This document shows positions 1-9,499 of a DNA stretch of 64,000 nucleotides, one piece after another. The translations under genes were made by a program, and so were the position numbers. Every line of letters begins with the position of its first letter. The stretch's first letter is position 1. Under the pieces are notes generated by a model, which saw only the letters and a program-made list of their open reading frames with translations, did no database searches and was not told where the DNA came from. Source of the DNA: CAYPPG01 sp964412555 (GTDB lineage: Bacteria > Hinthialibacterota > Hinthialibacteria > Hinthialibacterales > Hinthialibacteraceae); NCBI GenBank assembly GCA_964412555.1, contig CAYPPG010000033.1, forward strand, positions 1-64,000, read 5' to 3'.

Positions 1-404
1 GGATAACGGGAAGCAAATGCATCCGGATCAAGATCGACCAATTCCAACAGCTCAGCAGCACGTTTCCGCTGTTTCTCGACCGATTTTCCGATAAGCCGCA
101 AAGCAATGGATATATTTTCACCAATCGTCAGGTGAGGGAAAAGACCGATTCCTTGAAACACATACCCAATGGAACGGCGCAATTCCACCGGATCGTGATC
201 CAGGATATTCATCCCGTCCACTTCGATGGTGCCTTCTGTGGGATCGATGAGACGATTGATCATCTTCAAGGTCGTGGTTTTCCCACAACCGGAAGAGCCG
301 AGGAGGACGAGTGTCTCTCCTTCTGAAATTTCGAGAGACACGTCATCCACAGCAACGACTTCGCCGTTTTCAAACCATTTCGAAACGTGATCAAGGCGTA
401 TCAT
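1..404 (-). CDS. ABC transporter ATP-binding protein, osmoprotectant (OpuC/ProV) type, partial
   Basis: The gene starts at an ATG at 404 and runs off the left edge, so only about 134 N-terminal residues are visible. They contain a Walker A motif GSSGCGKT at about residues 36-43 and a Q-loop region (YVFQGIGLFPHLT) typical of ABC ATPases. The spacing and sequence (TTLKMINRLIDPTEG) resemble the glycine betaine/choline/carnitine importer ATPases (OpuCA, ProV, OpuBA). The protein would power osmoprotectant uptake at the inner membrane; the substrate is inferred from family resemblance only. It begins 5 bases after the stop of the upstream methyltransferase, so the two are probably cotranscribed and translationally coupled; I see no separate ribosome binding site. 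Confidence 0.85.
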   Translation of the reverse strand, partial: MIRLDHVSKWFENGEVVAVDDVSLEISEGETLVLLGSSGCGKTTTLKMINRLIDPTEGTIEVDGMNILDHDPVELRRSIGYVFQGIGLFPHLTIGENISIALRLIGKSVEKQRKRAAELLELVDLDPDAFASRY

Positions 405-409
405 GAAAA

Positions 410-1234
410 TTAGGATAGCATTTCATGCTCTTCCATGTAAGCCTTGATCCAATCAGCAGAAATATCGTTCAATTTTTGGGCGACAATGGCTTCGTAAAAG
501 AGTGGTTCTCCTGCGAGGGAAAGACGATGTTTGAATCGGAAGGAATCCCGTATCTCGATGATCCCTTCTTCTGTCATATGCTGAATCAAATGCGCAAAAC
601 CGCTGGAATCTTCTTCACTGACAAAGCGTTCCTTGATGTTGAAAGCCAGCCAGCCGGGCGAGGAAATCAAATTGTACGCTTCCGCAAACGCCAAGGGCGG
701 GATGTCTCCAAATCCAAGCGCCGCAACGACCGTCAAGCAATTCAATTTTTGTTCTGTTAGAACTGTACGCGTTTCCGGTGTCAAACAGGTTAAATCTTCG
801 ACAAAATAAGCGTCATACAAATTCGGGCGGTCGCGAAAAGCGGCTTCTTTCGCTTCTTCAATAATATCGATTCCGATCACTTTTTTGGCACCGATTTCTA
901 TGAGCTGCTCGCCCACCATTCCGTTCCCCGCACCAACATCCAGTACCGATAGAGATTCCGGATTTGTCGATGTCAAATCAAGCTGTTTTTTCAACAAAGA
1001 GCATACAGCTTTGGGAGAATTGCAACGAAGTTTTTCGTAAAATAGAAACTCATAAAAACCGGGGATGGGGTACACCTCATGATAATCATGAAAACGAATC
1101 TTTTTCTCAACTCCGTTATGGCGAATCCAACAAAATTCTTCATCCTGATCCAAAGTCCCCAAATTATCGGGGAATCTCGCCGTAAAATTGTCCAATACAT
1201 GTACATTGCTTTTCTCTACATTCAATATAGACAT
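410..1234 (-). CDS. Class I SAM-dependent methyltransferase
   Basis: The 274-residue protein has methyltransferase motif I (VLDVGAGNG, about residues 97-105) followed by an acidic residue at the end of strand beta 2 (GIDI), the usual SAM-binding arrangement. The roughly 90 N-terminal residues are not recognised and may set substrate choice. The ATG at 1234 has an AAGG site about 7 bases upstream. The gene lies between a MarR regulator and an osmoprotectant-type ABC ATPase, in the same direction as both. The substrate cannot be read from the sequence; a link to betaine or other methylated solutes is speculation from context. Confidence 0.8.
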   Translation of the reverse strand: MSILNVEKSNVHVLDNFTARFPDNLGTLDQDEEFCWIRHNGVEKKIRFHDYHEVYPIPGFYEFLFYEKLRCNSPKAVCSLLKKQLDLTSTNPESLSVLDVGAGNGMVGEQLIEIGAKKVIGIDIIEEAKEAAFRDRPNLYDAYFVEDLTCLTPETRTVLTEQKLNCLTVVAALGFGDIPPLAFAEAYNLISSPGWLAFNIKERFVSEEDSSGFAHLIQHMTEEGIIEIRDSFRFKHRLSLAGEPLFYEAIVAQKLNDISADWIKAYMEEHEMLS

Positions 1235-1292
1235 TTTACACCTTCCTTTCCAAATTATGATTTAGAATCTTTTTGAAAGTTATTTTGTGTAC

Positions 1293-1853
1293 TTAATTGT
1301 TCTCTGGTGTGAAATCTTGGGTGTGAATCACTGCGTTTGTCTCTAAATATTCAAGAGACTCTTCATCGAAGTCAGTCAGAGGTGTGGATAATAAATCCGA
1401 AGTATCTTCCGGAAGTGGTTTTGCTTCCAACATCGCAGCGACTCGCTGCAATGAAGAAAGAATAAGTGTTTGTTCCCAATCATGCAATTTTGAAAATTCC
1501 GCATCCAATCGTTCCTGCAGCAAAGAAGGGGTATTAAAAAGCAATTCCTTTCCGACATCCGTTACTTTTACCATGACACGGCGTCGGTCGGCACTGCTAC
1601 GGGTTCTTTCAACCAATCCCCTCTTTTCCATGCGGTCCAATATATCCGTAACGGTTGCATTGCTAAGGCTGATATTCCGAGCCAAGTCACCGACTGAAAT
1701 CTCGCCCGAAGCCGCCAGTTCCCGCAATAAGATCAATTGTGGACCGGTAAGACCATAACTACGCACTAAACTCTTCGAATGCAAATCAATCGCTCTAGAG
1801 ATTCTCCGCAACGCCACCAAAACTTTGTCGCACAGATCTTTTTGTGAAGGCAT
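1293..1853 (-). CDS. MarR family transcriptional regulator
   Basis: This 186-residue protein has a winged helix-turn-helix at about residues 45-110: a recognition helix in SLSNATVTDILDRMEKRGLV and a wing with the typical SSADRRRV pattern. MarR proteins bind as dimers to palindromes near their own promoter and release on ligand binding. An acidic tail of about 35 residues after the last dimerisation helix is longer than in most family members. It is transcribed toward the methyltransferase 58 bases away and is the obvious candidate regulator of it. No convincing operator was found in the AT-rich 150 bases upstream. Confidence 0.9.
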   Translation of the reverse strand: MPSQKDLCDKVLVALRRISRAIDLHSKSLVRSYGLTGPQLILLRELAASGEISVGDLARNISLSNATVTDILDRMEKRGLVERTRSSADRRRVMVKVTDVGKELLFNTPSLLQERLDAEFSKLHDWEQTLILSSLQRVAAMLEAKPLPEDTSDLLSTPLTDFDEESLEYLETNAVIHTQDFTPENN

Positions 1854-2001
1854 TGTCCGTACCTGATCTCAAGAAAATTTAATTCGTACACTGAATATTA
1901 GAGTCCTATTGAAAAATTGTCAACCGTATTTTTGGTGAATGTCCATGTTTTCTTGTTTTCATTGAGAAGTTATGAAACATTATTCGATAAAAACAGTGAA
2001 T

Positions 2002-3009
2002 TTAGCGATTCAATTTCAGTGAATAACATTGTTGGGAAAGAGCCATCAATTCTTTATATCCCCATGAGTCTCTATCGTTCACTCGACACGCCATTTCCTG
2101 TGGAATTTGAGCCAATCCGTTGTAAGCTCCGCTCATCGCCCCAGCCATAGCGGCGGTAGTATCCACATCTCCGCCCACTGCGATGGCAGTACAAATCGTT
2201 TCCCAATAATCCTCCGGTGTCCGCAAAAATGAATACAGACTCCACATGACACTACTCGTGACAAAAGGGGTAATTCCCTCCCAATCATCCTTCGATCCTG
2301 CTCCCAGCCCCGCATGAGAAATCAAATCTGCGGCTTGATCGGGTGGTAACGAAATCCATTCAACCAGCTGCTGATAAAGCAAAGCCGCCGAATCATCGTA
2401 TGTCGCTGCCCAATCGCTCAGCGTTTCGAGAAATTGCTGTGAATCGATGCTCTCCAATTGCAATCCCAGAGCAACCGCTCCAGCTACAACAACAGCTCCG
2501 GCAGAACAACGCGAATCCTGGTGAGTAATCCGCCCCTGATCATGAGCGGCACGGATGACACTTTCCTCTTCGCCGTAAAAAAACATTCCAACCGGAGCCG
2601 CACGCATGGCGCTACCATTCCCTGCAGATGGTGAAGGAGTACCGGCGTTTTCCCAACAAACACCGGAAATAAGCCGGCGGGCCGCTTCTTCCGTCGCCCG
2701 CCCCCGTCCGACTATGCGGTTTTCATTGAAAATCAGCGCTATTCTGGAAGCATAATCGGCAGGTTCAAATCCCTTCCGCTCGACAAGACTGATCAATAAT
2801 TCCCGAGCCAGTTGGGTATCGTCCGTATATTGTCCAGAAGACATTCCTCCGCGACCGACATCTTCCACGCGTCCGGAACGAAGATATTGATCCACGTATT
2901 TTGCACAAACTTGTCGAGGATATCCTTCAACAGGAAATCCAAGCGCATCACCGAGCGCCTGGCCGATCAGGCAACCGGAAAATTGGTCTTCACGAGGTTG
3001 TTTTGACAT
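2002..3009 (-). CDS. ADP-ribosylglycohydrolase family protein
   Basis: The 335-residue protein carries the hallmarks of the DraG/ARH family: GxxxGDALGxPVE near the N-terminus (Asp about residue 21), a TDD motif (residues 61-63) and a C-terminal GGDVDTTA motif (from about residue 279). These acidic residues bind the two metal ions that activate water for removal of ADP-ribose from proteins or small molecules. No signal peptide is visible, so the protein should be cytoplasmic. No DraT-like ADP-ribosyltransferase is in the window, so the substrate is unknown. It stands alone, with hairpin repeats just upstream. Confidence 0.92.
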   Translation of the reverse strand: MSKQPREDQFSGCLIGQALGDALGFPVEGYPRQVCAKYVDQYLRSGRVEDVGRGGMSSGQYTDDTQLARELLISLVERKGFEPADYASRIALIFNENRIVGRGRATEEAARRLISGVCWENAGTPSPSAGNGSAMRAAPVGMFFYGEEESVIRAAHDQGRITHQDSRCSAGAVVVAGAVALGLQLESIDSQQFLETLSDWAATYDDSAALLYQQLVEWISLPPDQAADLISHAGLGAGSKDDWEGITPFVTSSVMWSLYSFLRTPEDYWETICTAIAVGGDVDTTAAMAGAMSGAYNGLAQIPQEMACRVNDRDSWGYKELMALSQQCYSLKLNR

Positions 3010-3028
3010 GGTAATTTGTGTAAATAAT

Positions 3029-3050
3029 GGGTAGACACGTTGGTCTACCC
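3029..3050. repeat. Hairpin repeat, GGGTAGAC type
   Basis: A near-perfect inverted repeat with arms GGGTAGAC and GTCTACCC around a short centre. A close copy lies at 54244-54265 and a variant at 37865-37886. A decayed copy of a second hairpin type (GGGGGCAATC...GATTGTCC) follows at about 3062-3085. The element sits just upstream of the ADP-ribosylglycohydrolase start. Confidence 0.7.
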
Positions 3051-3113
3051 CTACATTATTGTGGGGGCAATCCGATATGATTGTCCATTACATTGTACGT
3101 CAAACGATTGTTG

Positions 3114-3974
3114 TTACCGGACAGTATCATCTTCCGGAAGATTCAACTTTTTATATAAACTGCGGCGTCCGGCTTTATCTTTTTCGATAACTTCATGTGC
3201 ATATTCTGCAACTTCTTTAGCGGCGGAGCGCGGTACGACAATGACTCCATCCCCATCCGCGACAACGACATCGCCCGGTTTCACCAATACTCCACCGCAG
3301 ACGACTGGACGGTTGACGGATTCGATTTCATTCCGGCCCGGCCGGATTCCGCGACCGGTCTTTCGAAAATAGAGAGGAACCTCTTCAAGGATAATCTCAT
3401 CCGTGTCGCGTGCAGATGCGTTGGTTACAACACCGACACATCCTCGTAACACCCAAGACATGATGTTATTCGATCCGATAGTACCGACATCTCCATCGAC
3501 AACATCATCCAGTACCAATACGGTTCCTTTACGAATCAGAGAAGTAAAAGGTTCCGGCGTATATTGATTATAGAATTGCCCTACCCATTGATTGTGTTCT
3601 TCTGTCTTCATGGGACCGGTATGGGGTTGTTGAGTGGGAACATACCGCGCAGTTACGGCAATTCCAATCATCCGATGTTTGAATGTTTTTGTATCCTTCC
3701 ACAACGGATGAATGGCAGGATCCATCAATCCGACATTCTTCAATCCGGCTTTATCCATGCCGTCCGATACATCTGCTACTCGTAATCCTTCAAAGGCTTC
3801 GAGTATTTCTCGATCTTCTTCAGGAGAATAGACCTTCGTCTCCATGAAATTTTTACCCGTCCTCCATTCTTCCGTTTCGCTGTTTGAAGCGGAAAATGAT
3901 GGTATTGTTCCGATAGTAAGTACGATGAGACAAAGCAAAGCGGTAACCATTCGATTCCAAGTTTTACGTTTCAT
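3114..3974 (-). CDS. RraA family protein with N-terminal signal peptide
   Basis: The RraA-like fold spans about residues 60-265 of this 286-residue protein. It includes the conserved loop ending in the SARDTDEI stretch, which matches the Arg-Asp pair used by HMG/CHA aldolases and oxaloacetate decarboxylases of this superfamily. I chose the ATG at 3974, not the upstream start at 4037, because AGAGGAG lies 7 bases upstream and the protein then begins with a clean signal peptide (MKRKTWNRMV, a hydrophobic core, then SFSA). Export is odd, since characterised RraA-fold proteins are cytoplasmic. The reaction is unknown: aldolase or decarboxylase activity is possible, RNase E inhibition is unlikely. 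Confidence 0.85.
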   Translation of the reverse strand: MKRKTWNRMVTALLCLIVLTIGTIPSFSASNSETEEWRTGKNFMETKVYSPEEDREILEAFEGLRVADVSDGMDKAGLKNVGLMDPAIHPLWKDTKTFKHRMIGIAVTARYVPTQQPHTGPMKTEEHNQWVGQFYNQYTPEPFTSLIRKGTVLVLDDVVDGDVGTIGSNNIMSWVLRGCVGVVTNASARDTDEIILEEVPLYFRKTGRGIRPGRNEIESVNRPVVCGGVLVKPGDVVVADGDGVIVVPRSAAKEVAEYAHEVIEKDKAGRRSLYKKLNLPEDDTVR

Positions 3975-4059
3975 TGTCGTTCTCCTCTGCAAAATCAATG
4001 TTCCGATATTGTGTGGTTCATTCCAGCCGCTCGTCAAGCGGTCTTGTGTAGGATTTCAC

Positions 4060-5163
4060 TTAAACTAATTTATGCAAAATATCATAATAAAGACTTGCCG
4101 CATCGGCAATTTGACCGAATGGTGCCGACTCGGTGGGTGTATGCGCTTCCGTCAAATATCCGGGTCCGAGAATAATCGGTTTGACCCCCGATGCCCACAG
4201 CAAATTGGCATCAGAATGGCTCCGAAAAGAGTCTGTATCCCATGGCAGTCTACGGGATTCATAGACTTCCATCAAAAGTTCCGGAAGATACCCTTTTTCA
4301 GGGATTTCATAGCCTGCATCGATGGTTTCGAAATTGAGAACGGAAGGATCAAGAGGATCGGTATTCAATTGTTTTTTCACTCGATCTTCAATTTCGAAAA
4401 TGATATCGCCCAATGAAGCATACGGTGGAGCATGAATATCGATGGAAGAACTGCATCGGTCGGGAACGGTGAATCCGGCTTCGGAACTTTGAATATCTCG
4501 TAAATTATAAATCACATCATTTCGATGATTCTCCAGGTGATCTATGATCGACAGCAGTGTATTCAACAATTTATTGATGGCATTGTGATCTCGATTCGAG
4601 AGAGAGGCATGCAAACGTTTTCCGGAAATCGTGAGATCCATTTCAAGATAACCATAGTGGCTCAAACAGGGAACAAGAGCTGTCGGTTCCGCCACGATAG
4701 CCCACGGAACATTGTATTGTTGCAGAAAAGCCTCGGTCCCATCTCCGCTTTCCTCCTCCCCTACAACGAGCACCAATGCAGCCGGAAGAATCCCTTGTGC
4801 ATTCTGAAAGGATAGAAATGCTTCGATCATGGCCGCGCAACCGCCTTTCATATCGGCCGCCCCTAATCCGAAAACATGATCGTTTTCCATACGAAATTGA
4901 TACTGGTCCAAGTCAAAAGCAGGAACTGTGTCGACATGACCGATAAAAGCACAATGAACATCTCTATTTTTCGGCCAAACGACAAGGTCATACCGATTCT
5001 CATCGACATCGACTCGCGCATAGGAGAGAGAATGGTTCTTCAAAGTCTTTTCTAAAAATTCGAGAATTTCGCTTTCTTTGCCGGAAGGACTATAAATATC
5101 GATCATTTGCTGCAGAAGAAATTGCAAGCGATCCTTTTGAATGCAACGGGTATCAGTATCCAT
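4060..5163 (-). CDS. M20 family metallopeptidase (ArgE/DapE/ACY1-like)
   Basis: The 367-residue protein has the M20 metal and catalytic residues in order: HVDTVP (His about 76, Asp about 78), GAADMKGG (Asp about 104), the EEE catalytic/metal pair (about 136-138) and a late conserved His near the C-terminus. Enzymes of this family remove acyl groups or split dipeptides with two zinc ions. The length suits DapE/ArgE-type enzymes, but the exact substrate cannot be assigned. It follows a GNAT acetyltransferase by 15 bases, an arrangement that would fit a paired acetylation/deacetylation step; that link is inference. Confidence 0.88.
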   Translation of the reverse strand: MDTDTRCIQKDRLQFLLQQMIDIYSPSGKESEILEFLEKTLKNHSLSYARVDVDENRYDLVVWPKNRDVHCAFIGHVDTVPAFDLDQYQFRMENDHVFGLGAADMKGGCAAMIEAFLSFQNAQGILPAALVLVVGEEESGDGTEAFLQQYNVPWAIVAEPTALVPCLSHYGYLEMDLTISGKRLHASLSNRDHNAINKLLNTLLSIIDHLENHRNDVIYNLRDIQSSEAGFTVPDRCSSSIDIHAPPYASLGDIIFEIEDRVKKQLNTDPLDPSVLNFETIDAGYEIPEKGYLPELLMEVYESRRLPWDTDSFRSHSDANLLWASGVKPIILGPGYLTEAHTPTESAPFGQIADAASLYYDILHKLV

Positions 5164-5178
5164 GTATTTTTATCCATG

Positions 5179-5661
5179 TCATTGTGAATTTGAATTTCGT
5201 TTGGCGTATGGATCCAAGTTCAATGAAAGATAGACATGATCGGTCGCGTTGGTAAAGCCATGCTTTTTGAAGAAATTCAACGCCGAGACATTATCGGCTT
5301 GGGTATCGACCACGATAATCCGTATATTCTTGTCTAGCATTCGGTTTCGAAACTCTTCGAAAATATTATCACCGATACCGCGGCGATGTTTTGAAGTATC
5401 GACGCCGATCCACACGAGATGACCATAAGACCACGCGCTACCCGATTTTTCAATGGTTCGTCCCATGGCAAAGCCAGCAATTTCGCCGTCGAGATCCGCG
5501 ACTAGGCACAAATCCGGCTCGGATTGAAACATGGATGTCACTTCAAATTCATCCCATGTCCGGTACAAATTGGAATGTTCCTGCGATGTAAACAACTGTT
5601 CCCCCAAATGAAAAACCGGCGCTAAGTCGTCGATTTTCATTTCCCGGATTTCCAGTTCCAT
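5179..5661 (-). CDS. GNAT family N-acetyltransferase
   Basis: The 160-residue protein has the acetyl-CoA pyrophosphate-binding loop in the form HRRGIGDNIFEEF (about residues 92-104), followed by the family's final beta strand and the NVSALNFFKKHGF motif. This is the RimI-like layout, used on amines, amino acids or protein N-termini; the acceptor is unknown. It is the first gene of a likely pair with the M20 peptidase. No membrane segment or signal is present, so it should be cytoplasmic. Confidence 0.88.
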   Translation of the reverse strand: MELEIREMKIDDLAPVFHLGEQLFTSQEHSNLYRTWDEFEVTSMFQSEPDLCLVADLDGEIAGFAMGRTIEKSGSAWSYGHLVWIGVDTSKHRRGIGDNIFEEFRNRMLDKNIRIIVVDTQADNVSALNFFKKHGFTNATDHVYLSLNLDPYAKRNSNSQ

Positions 5662-5802
5662 AGCGTTCTTTCTCCCGAAATAGACGTAAAGGTTGAAGGT
5701 AAAATGCTGAGAGATTTAAACTCTGCGCCTTTTTTATTGAAAACGTTTTAATCTATAAAAAACAAAGATGGATAGAGTGGGCTTCCCCACCTGCCCTTTG
5801 TC

Positions 5803-5820
5803 GCAAGCGAGAACGCTTGC
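5803..5820. repeat. Short hairpin GCAAGCG-AGAA-CGCTTGC
   Basis: A perfect 7-bp stem with a 4-base loop in the gap between the GNAT gene and the radical SAM gene. The flanking text (gtgggcttccccacctgccc...ctctaccca) resembles the hairpin repeats seen elsewhere in the window. It could serve as a weak transcription stop for the radical SAM gene, but there is no T-run. Confidence 0.45.
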
Positions 5821-5849
5821 TCTACCCACAATGAAAGGTAAGATCGTAA

Positions 5850-7808
5850 TTATTTCCCCTGGGAGTCGTTTCTCTCCGCTTCCATTTCCTGTAAATTGTG
5901 AATTGTCAATGAGCTAACGACTTTATGGCAAATTTCATTGATTTCACGAGAGAACTTCTCATACTCTCCTTTTACAGTTTCCCGAACACTCGTGTTTAAT
6001 TGATCGATTCTCTTTCTTGCGTCAGTCAGCACTTCGTCACGGGAAAGACAGAATTCGGCAATCAAAACTTCCCGGGATTTTGCCGTGTTTTCAAGGTATT
6101 GAGTAACAAATCGGGAAAACGCAGCCCGCTTTTCAGCAAAATAATGCGCGACCTTCGCCGCTTCAAAGGCATGGAGCGTGATTTCACGAAAATGATGACC
6201 TTGAATCCCTAGACTCACCGCTTGGGCGAAAAACTTGGGATGTTTTATCAATGTTTTCCCAAGAAATTTCAAGGCATTCCATCGGTACGATTTCAAGGGA
6301 ATTAATCCCAAATAATAGAATAATGCTCGAATTTCAACCCAACCGACCGGTGAGGTGTGTTTCGGGGACGCCCATCGTTTCAACAACAGCTCGCACCGCT
6401 CAAAATAACTTTTCAGGTCGGGAGTATAGAGAGCCTGCAATACCTTTTGATAATCCTGTGAAACATCCTCCATCGGACGTTTCGTCAGGAAATTTGTTTG
6501 GAACGCATGAGTATTATTTCCACTCGCTTTGCTTAACAAACGGCCTTCTTTTTCCAGCCGGTCATATAAATCCGTCTCCGGTAAGGCTTGCAAAAGTCCA
6601 ACCATGGCGACAGGGATTCCTAAATTTTGGATAAATTCGATCATATTATCGGCGATCGTATCGGGATCGTTGTCAAAACCGATAATGAATCCTGAAGTGA
6701 CTTGAATCCCATGCCGCTGAATTTTTTCCACTTTATCCGCTACGCTGCCTCGGGTATTGATGAGTTTGTGAGTTTCTTTCAAACTCTCTTCCGATGGAGT
6801 CTCGATCCCAATAAAAACCATATCGAAACCGGCTTCTCGAAATCCGGTAAGCAGTTGATCGTCATCCGCAAGCGTCAATGTCCCTTCGGTGAAAAAGAGA
6901 AATGGATATCCATGCTTTTTCTGCCATTCCGTCATCACCGTTAAAATCTCTCTGGCCCGTTTTCGATTTCCGATGAAATTATCATCGACCACAAAAACCG
7001 GTCCTCGCCAATGCAGTTTATACAGGGCGTCCAACTCTCGAATTAGATTGTCTGCATCTTTAAACCTCGGTTTTTTGCCAAAACGCCGCCAAATATCACA
7101 AAATTCACACCCAATGGGACAGCCGCGAGACGCTTGAACTGACATAGATCGATATGATTTCAAGCGCAAAAGATCGAAACGTGGGATTGGAGTCATGTTG
7201 ACATCCGGCCGTCCATTTGCCATTTGGAGATCGATTTCTTCCCCAAAGTATGCCTTCAAGGTTTCAAATTCCGTTTCGGTAACCGGCCGGGCATACGCGC
7301 GTTTCGCTTTTCCCGTACAGAAATCATTCCAAAAAGAACCTAATGTTCGCTCCGCTTCACCAATGACGAAATGATCGACTCCTTCGAGTTCCGCATAGGC
7401 GGTCGAAGCATACGGTCCACCCGCCACAACGGGGACGGAAAAGTGTTTGGCCCGTTGAACGACTTCCTCGAACGATTCATTTTGCACAATCATAGCCGAC
7501 AAAAAAACGACATCGGCCCATTGCAAATCTTCGTCCGTCAACGGTTCGACATTCATATCCAACAACCGTATCGGGCAAGAATTAGGCAACATAGCCGCTA
7601 CCGTGGCAAGCCCCAACGGTGGAAAAGCGCTCTTTTTCCCTACCATTTTCAAGGCATTACTAAAACTCCAATAAGTCATAGAAGGGATGAGAGGATACAC
7701 CATCAATACGTTTTTCACTTGGAAATCCCTTTCTAGCGTTGAATGCCCAGAATTGTTGGAATCAAAATGATCTGTCTTCCTCGTATAAGATAATTGTGTT
7801 TGGTACAT
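5850..7808 (-). CDS. B12-binding domain radical SAM protein (DUF4070 type)
   Basis: The 652-residue protein has an N-terminal cobalamin-binding Rossmann domain (about residues 35-165, with GGPYAS), a radical SAM core with the [4Fe-4S] motif CPIGCEFC at about residues 230-237, and a DUF4070-like segment around residues 430-500. A helix-rich, charged C-terminal extension of about 120 residues is not typical and may form a coiled coil. Relatives methylate or rearrange lipids, hopanoids or antibiotics; the substrate here is unknown. The first 30 residues look unconserved. A GTG at 7718 with AAGGG upstream, giving VKNVLMVYPL, is a plausible alternative start. Confidence 0.88.
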   Translation of the reverse strand: MYQTQLSYTRKTDHFDSNNSGHSTLERDFQVKNVLMVYPLIPSMTYWSFSNALKMVGKKSAFPPLGLATVAAMLPNSCPIRLLDMNVEPLTDEDLQWADVVFLSAMIVQNESFEEVVQRAKHFSVPVVAGGPYASTAYAELEGVDHFVIGEAERTLGSFWNDFCTGKAKRAYARPVTETEFETLKAYFGEEIDLQMANGRPDVNMTPIPRFDLLRLKSYRSMSVQASRGCPIGCEFCDIWRRFGKKPRFKDADNLIRELDALYKLHWRGPVFVVDDNFIGNRKRAREILTVMTEWQKKHGYPFLFFTEGTLTLADDDQLLTGFREAGFDMVFIGIETPSEESLKETHKLINTRGSVADKVEKIQRHGIQVTSGFIIGFDNDPDTIADNMIEFIQNLGIPVAMVGLLQALPETDLYDRLEKEGRLLSKASGNNTHAFQTNFLTKRPMEDVSQDYQKVLQALYTPDLKSYFERCELLLKRWASPKHTSPVGWVEIRALFYYLGLIPLKSYRWNALKFLGKTLIKHPKFFAQAVSLGIQGHHFREITLHAFEAAKVAHYFAEKRAAFSRFVTQYLENTAKSREVLIAEFCLSRDEVLTDARKRIDQLNTSVRETVKGEYEKFSREINEICHKVVSSLTIHNLQEMEAERNDSQGK

Positions 7809-8146
7809 GAATAATTGTTTCCTTCTCTCTATTTTATTTTTCCCTCGCCTAGTGAATTCTCTTTGATCGTTCGTCGAGAAGGGCTTTTATCAAAACAATA
7901 TTGTGGAGGGAATCGTAAAAAAATTCCAGTTAAAAATGCATTCATTGTAAACAAATCCATGGTATTTCTTTTCGACTGCATGTCAACGGTTTCCCGATTG
8001 ATTCAATGCCAATAATTTCTTCAAAAAATGAAGTGTTTGAGGTAAATTAAATCCCATCGGCTTACGATAGGGGAGACAGATCAAAAACACAGCTAAAATA
8101 GTACATTGAACGGAAAAAAAATCAGAATCACTCCGAATCAGATCGA
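7809..8146. other. Intergenic gap, no gene recognised
   Basis: This 338-base AT-rich stretch separates two minus-strand genes and should hold the promoter of the radical SAM gene. A 66-codon plus-strand frame at 7815-8015 has no ribosome binding site and no recognisable protein content. I see no clear repeat or terminator. Confidence 0.5.
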
Positions 8147-9499
8147 TCACTGAATAGCACCATTCGAGTCAAGCACATACACTCGAGTACTTTTGGCATA
8201 GGTACCCCCAATTGGACTGCTGAATATTCCTTCGACATAAAAAGCTTTATATCCATGTTTCGGAAAAAGAACTTCAACCGGTACATAGGATGAATCCTCG
8301 ATTTGTAACCGTGTGGGATACCATCTCTCATCACGAAAATCACGATCATCCGACCGGGCAATCCACAATTTAACCCTTTTGACATGTGTATCCGGCATAA
8401 AATGCAAAATGGCGTGCGGATTGTCGCAGGAAATGTTCCATTCCACTTTCGGATGCGGCAATCCCTTGAGACAGGTGGCAAAAAAACCAGCCAACGCTTT
8501 CGCGGCTTGTAGCCCAGATCCCAACCCGTGACCGGCATTGGGGACGTAATGAATATAGTTCTCGCCTTTCAAATCGTCAAAATAGAATTTAATCGCATCC
8601 ACCGGCCAATAGGGATCGTTGGTACCGAGAAAAATCAATTTTGGCATAGTCAACCGATCACGGTATGCGTATGGATCGACCATTCTTGCCAAAGCTTGAC
8701 CGACAGAATCTTCCAATCGTTCTTGAATTCCGAGTTGAGTGTAATCAGCAATTTGGTCACTGTATTCATTCCATACTTTCAATTGGTAATCCATTTGGGG
8801 ACTCAAATTCAGCATATCAATCACCATGGGAGCAATAGCAACAACACGTGGATCACTGGCTCCGGCCAACCATGTAGTCCATCCCCGCTTGGACGCTCCG
8901 GCAATAACATACTTGTTAACGAGCTTACCCAATTCCCGTTCACTGAAGACCGTTACAGCATCCATCGCTCGAACAGCACTTTTCACCATGGGAAATAGAA
9001 GAGGCCATGTAGCATCCTCGGTTTCCATATATTGTTGAAAGGTATATGAAATGATCTCATCTTCTTTTTTTCCACCGAATAGTGGTTGATTGGGAACTTG
9101 CCTTAAAATAGTCACAAGTGCACCGGTTTTTGAGGCGATACCTCCGATCAGCTGGGTTTCCGTATCTTTTCGGTTTTTCCATTTCGGTTCTCCTTCTCGA
9201 TTTCTTCCCCCGTTTATAAAAAGCAACGCATGGCGAGAATCTTTTAATTCGTGAGGAACAAAAATCCGCAGCTGATGCGTCCAAACAATGTCATGCCAGG
9301 TCTGTGAGCGCATATAAATCTCATACAACGCAAAATCCTCAAAAATATTGCGTTCACGAACCGTCCAAGAAAAAGTCGGATCGGGTTCATCAAGGTAATC
9401 TTGAAGTGCGTTCTCTACATTGGAAGAAGAAATAGCGGCCATGGATACAATAATTGTGGAAATCAAGAAACCAAATTGAACAATTCTACAAAGATGCAT
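8147..9499 (-). CDS. PhoPQ-activated pathogenicity-related (PqaA-like) protein, secreted
   Basis: The 450-residue protein begins with a hydrophobic signal-type segment and continues with an alpha/beta-hydrolase-like fold. The probable nucleophile Ser is in GASKRGW (about residue 203), the acid Asp in LGTNDPYWP and the His in NAGHGLG. This pattern matches the PqaA/AprA family first seen in Salmonella, and here it more likely acts as an extracellular or periplasmic esterase or hydrolase of unknown substrate. The last 110 residues form a beta-rich domain also present in family members. It is probably a single-gene unit. Confidence 0.88.
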   Translation of the reverse strand: MHLCRIVQFGFLISTIIVSMAAISSSNVENALQDYLDEPDPTFSWTVRERNIFEDFALYEIYMRSQTWHDIVWTHQLRIFVPHELKDSRHALLFINGGRNREGEPKWKNRKDTETQLIGGIASKTGALVTILRQVPNQPLFGGKKEDEIISYTFQQYMETEDATWPLLFPMVKSAVRAMDAVTVFSERELGKLVNKYVIAGASKRGWTTWLAGASDPRVVAIAPMVIDMLNLSPQMDYQLKVWNEYSDQIADYTQLGIQERLEDSVGQALARMVDPYAYRDRLTMPKLIFLGTNDPYWPVDAIKFYFDDLKGENYIHYVPNAGHGLGSGLQAAKALAGFFATCLKGLPHPKVEWNISCDNPHAILHFMPDTHVKRVKLWIARSDDRDFRDERWYPTRLQIEDSSYVPVEVLFPKHGYKAFYVEGIFSSPIGGTYAKSTRVYVLDSNGAIQ

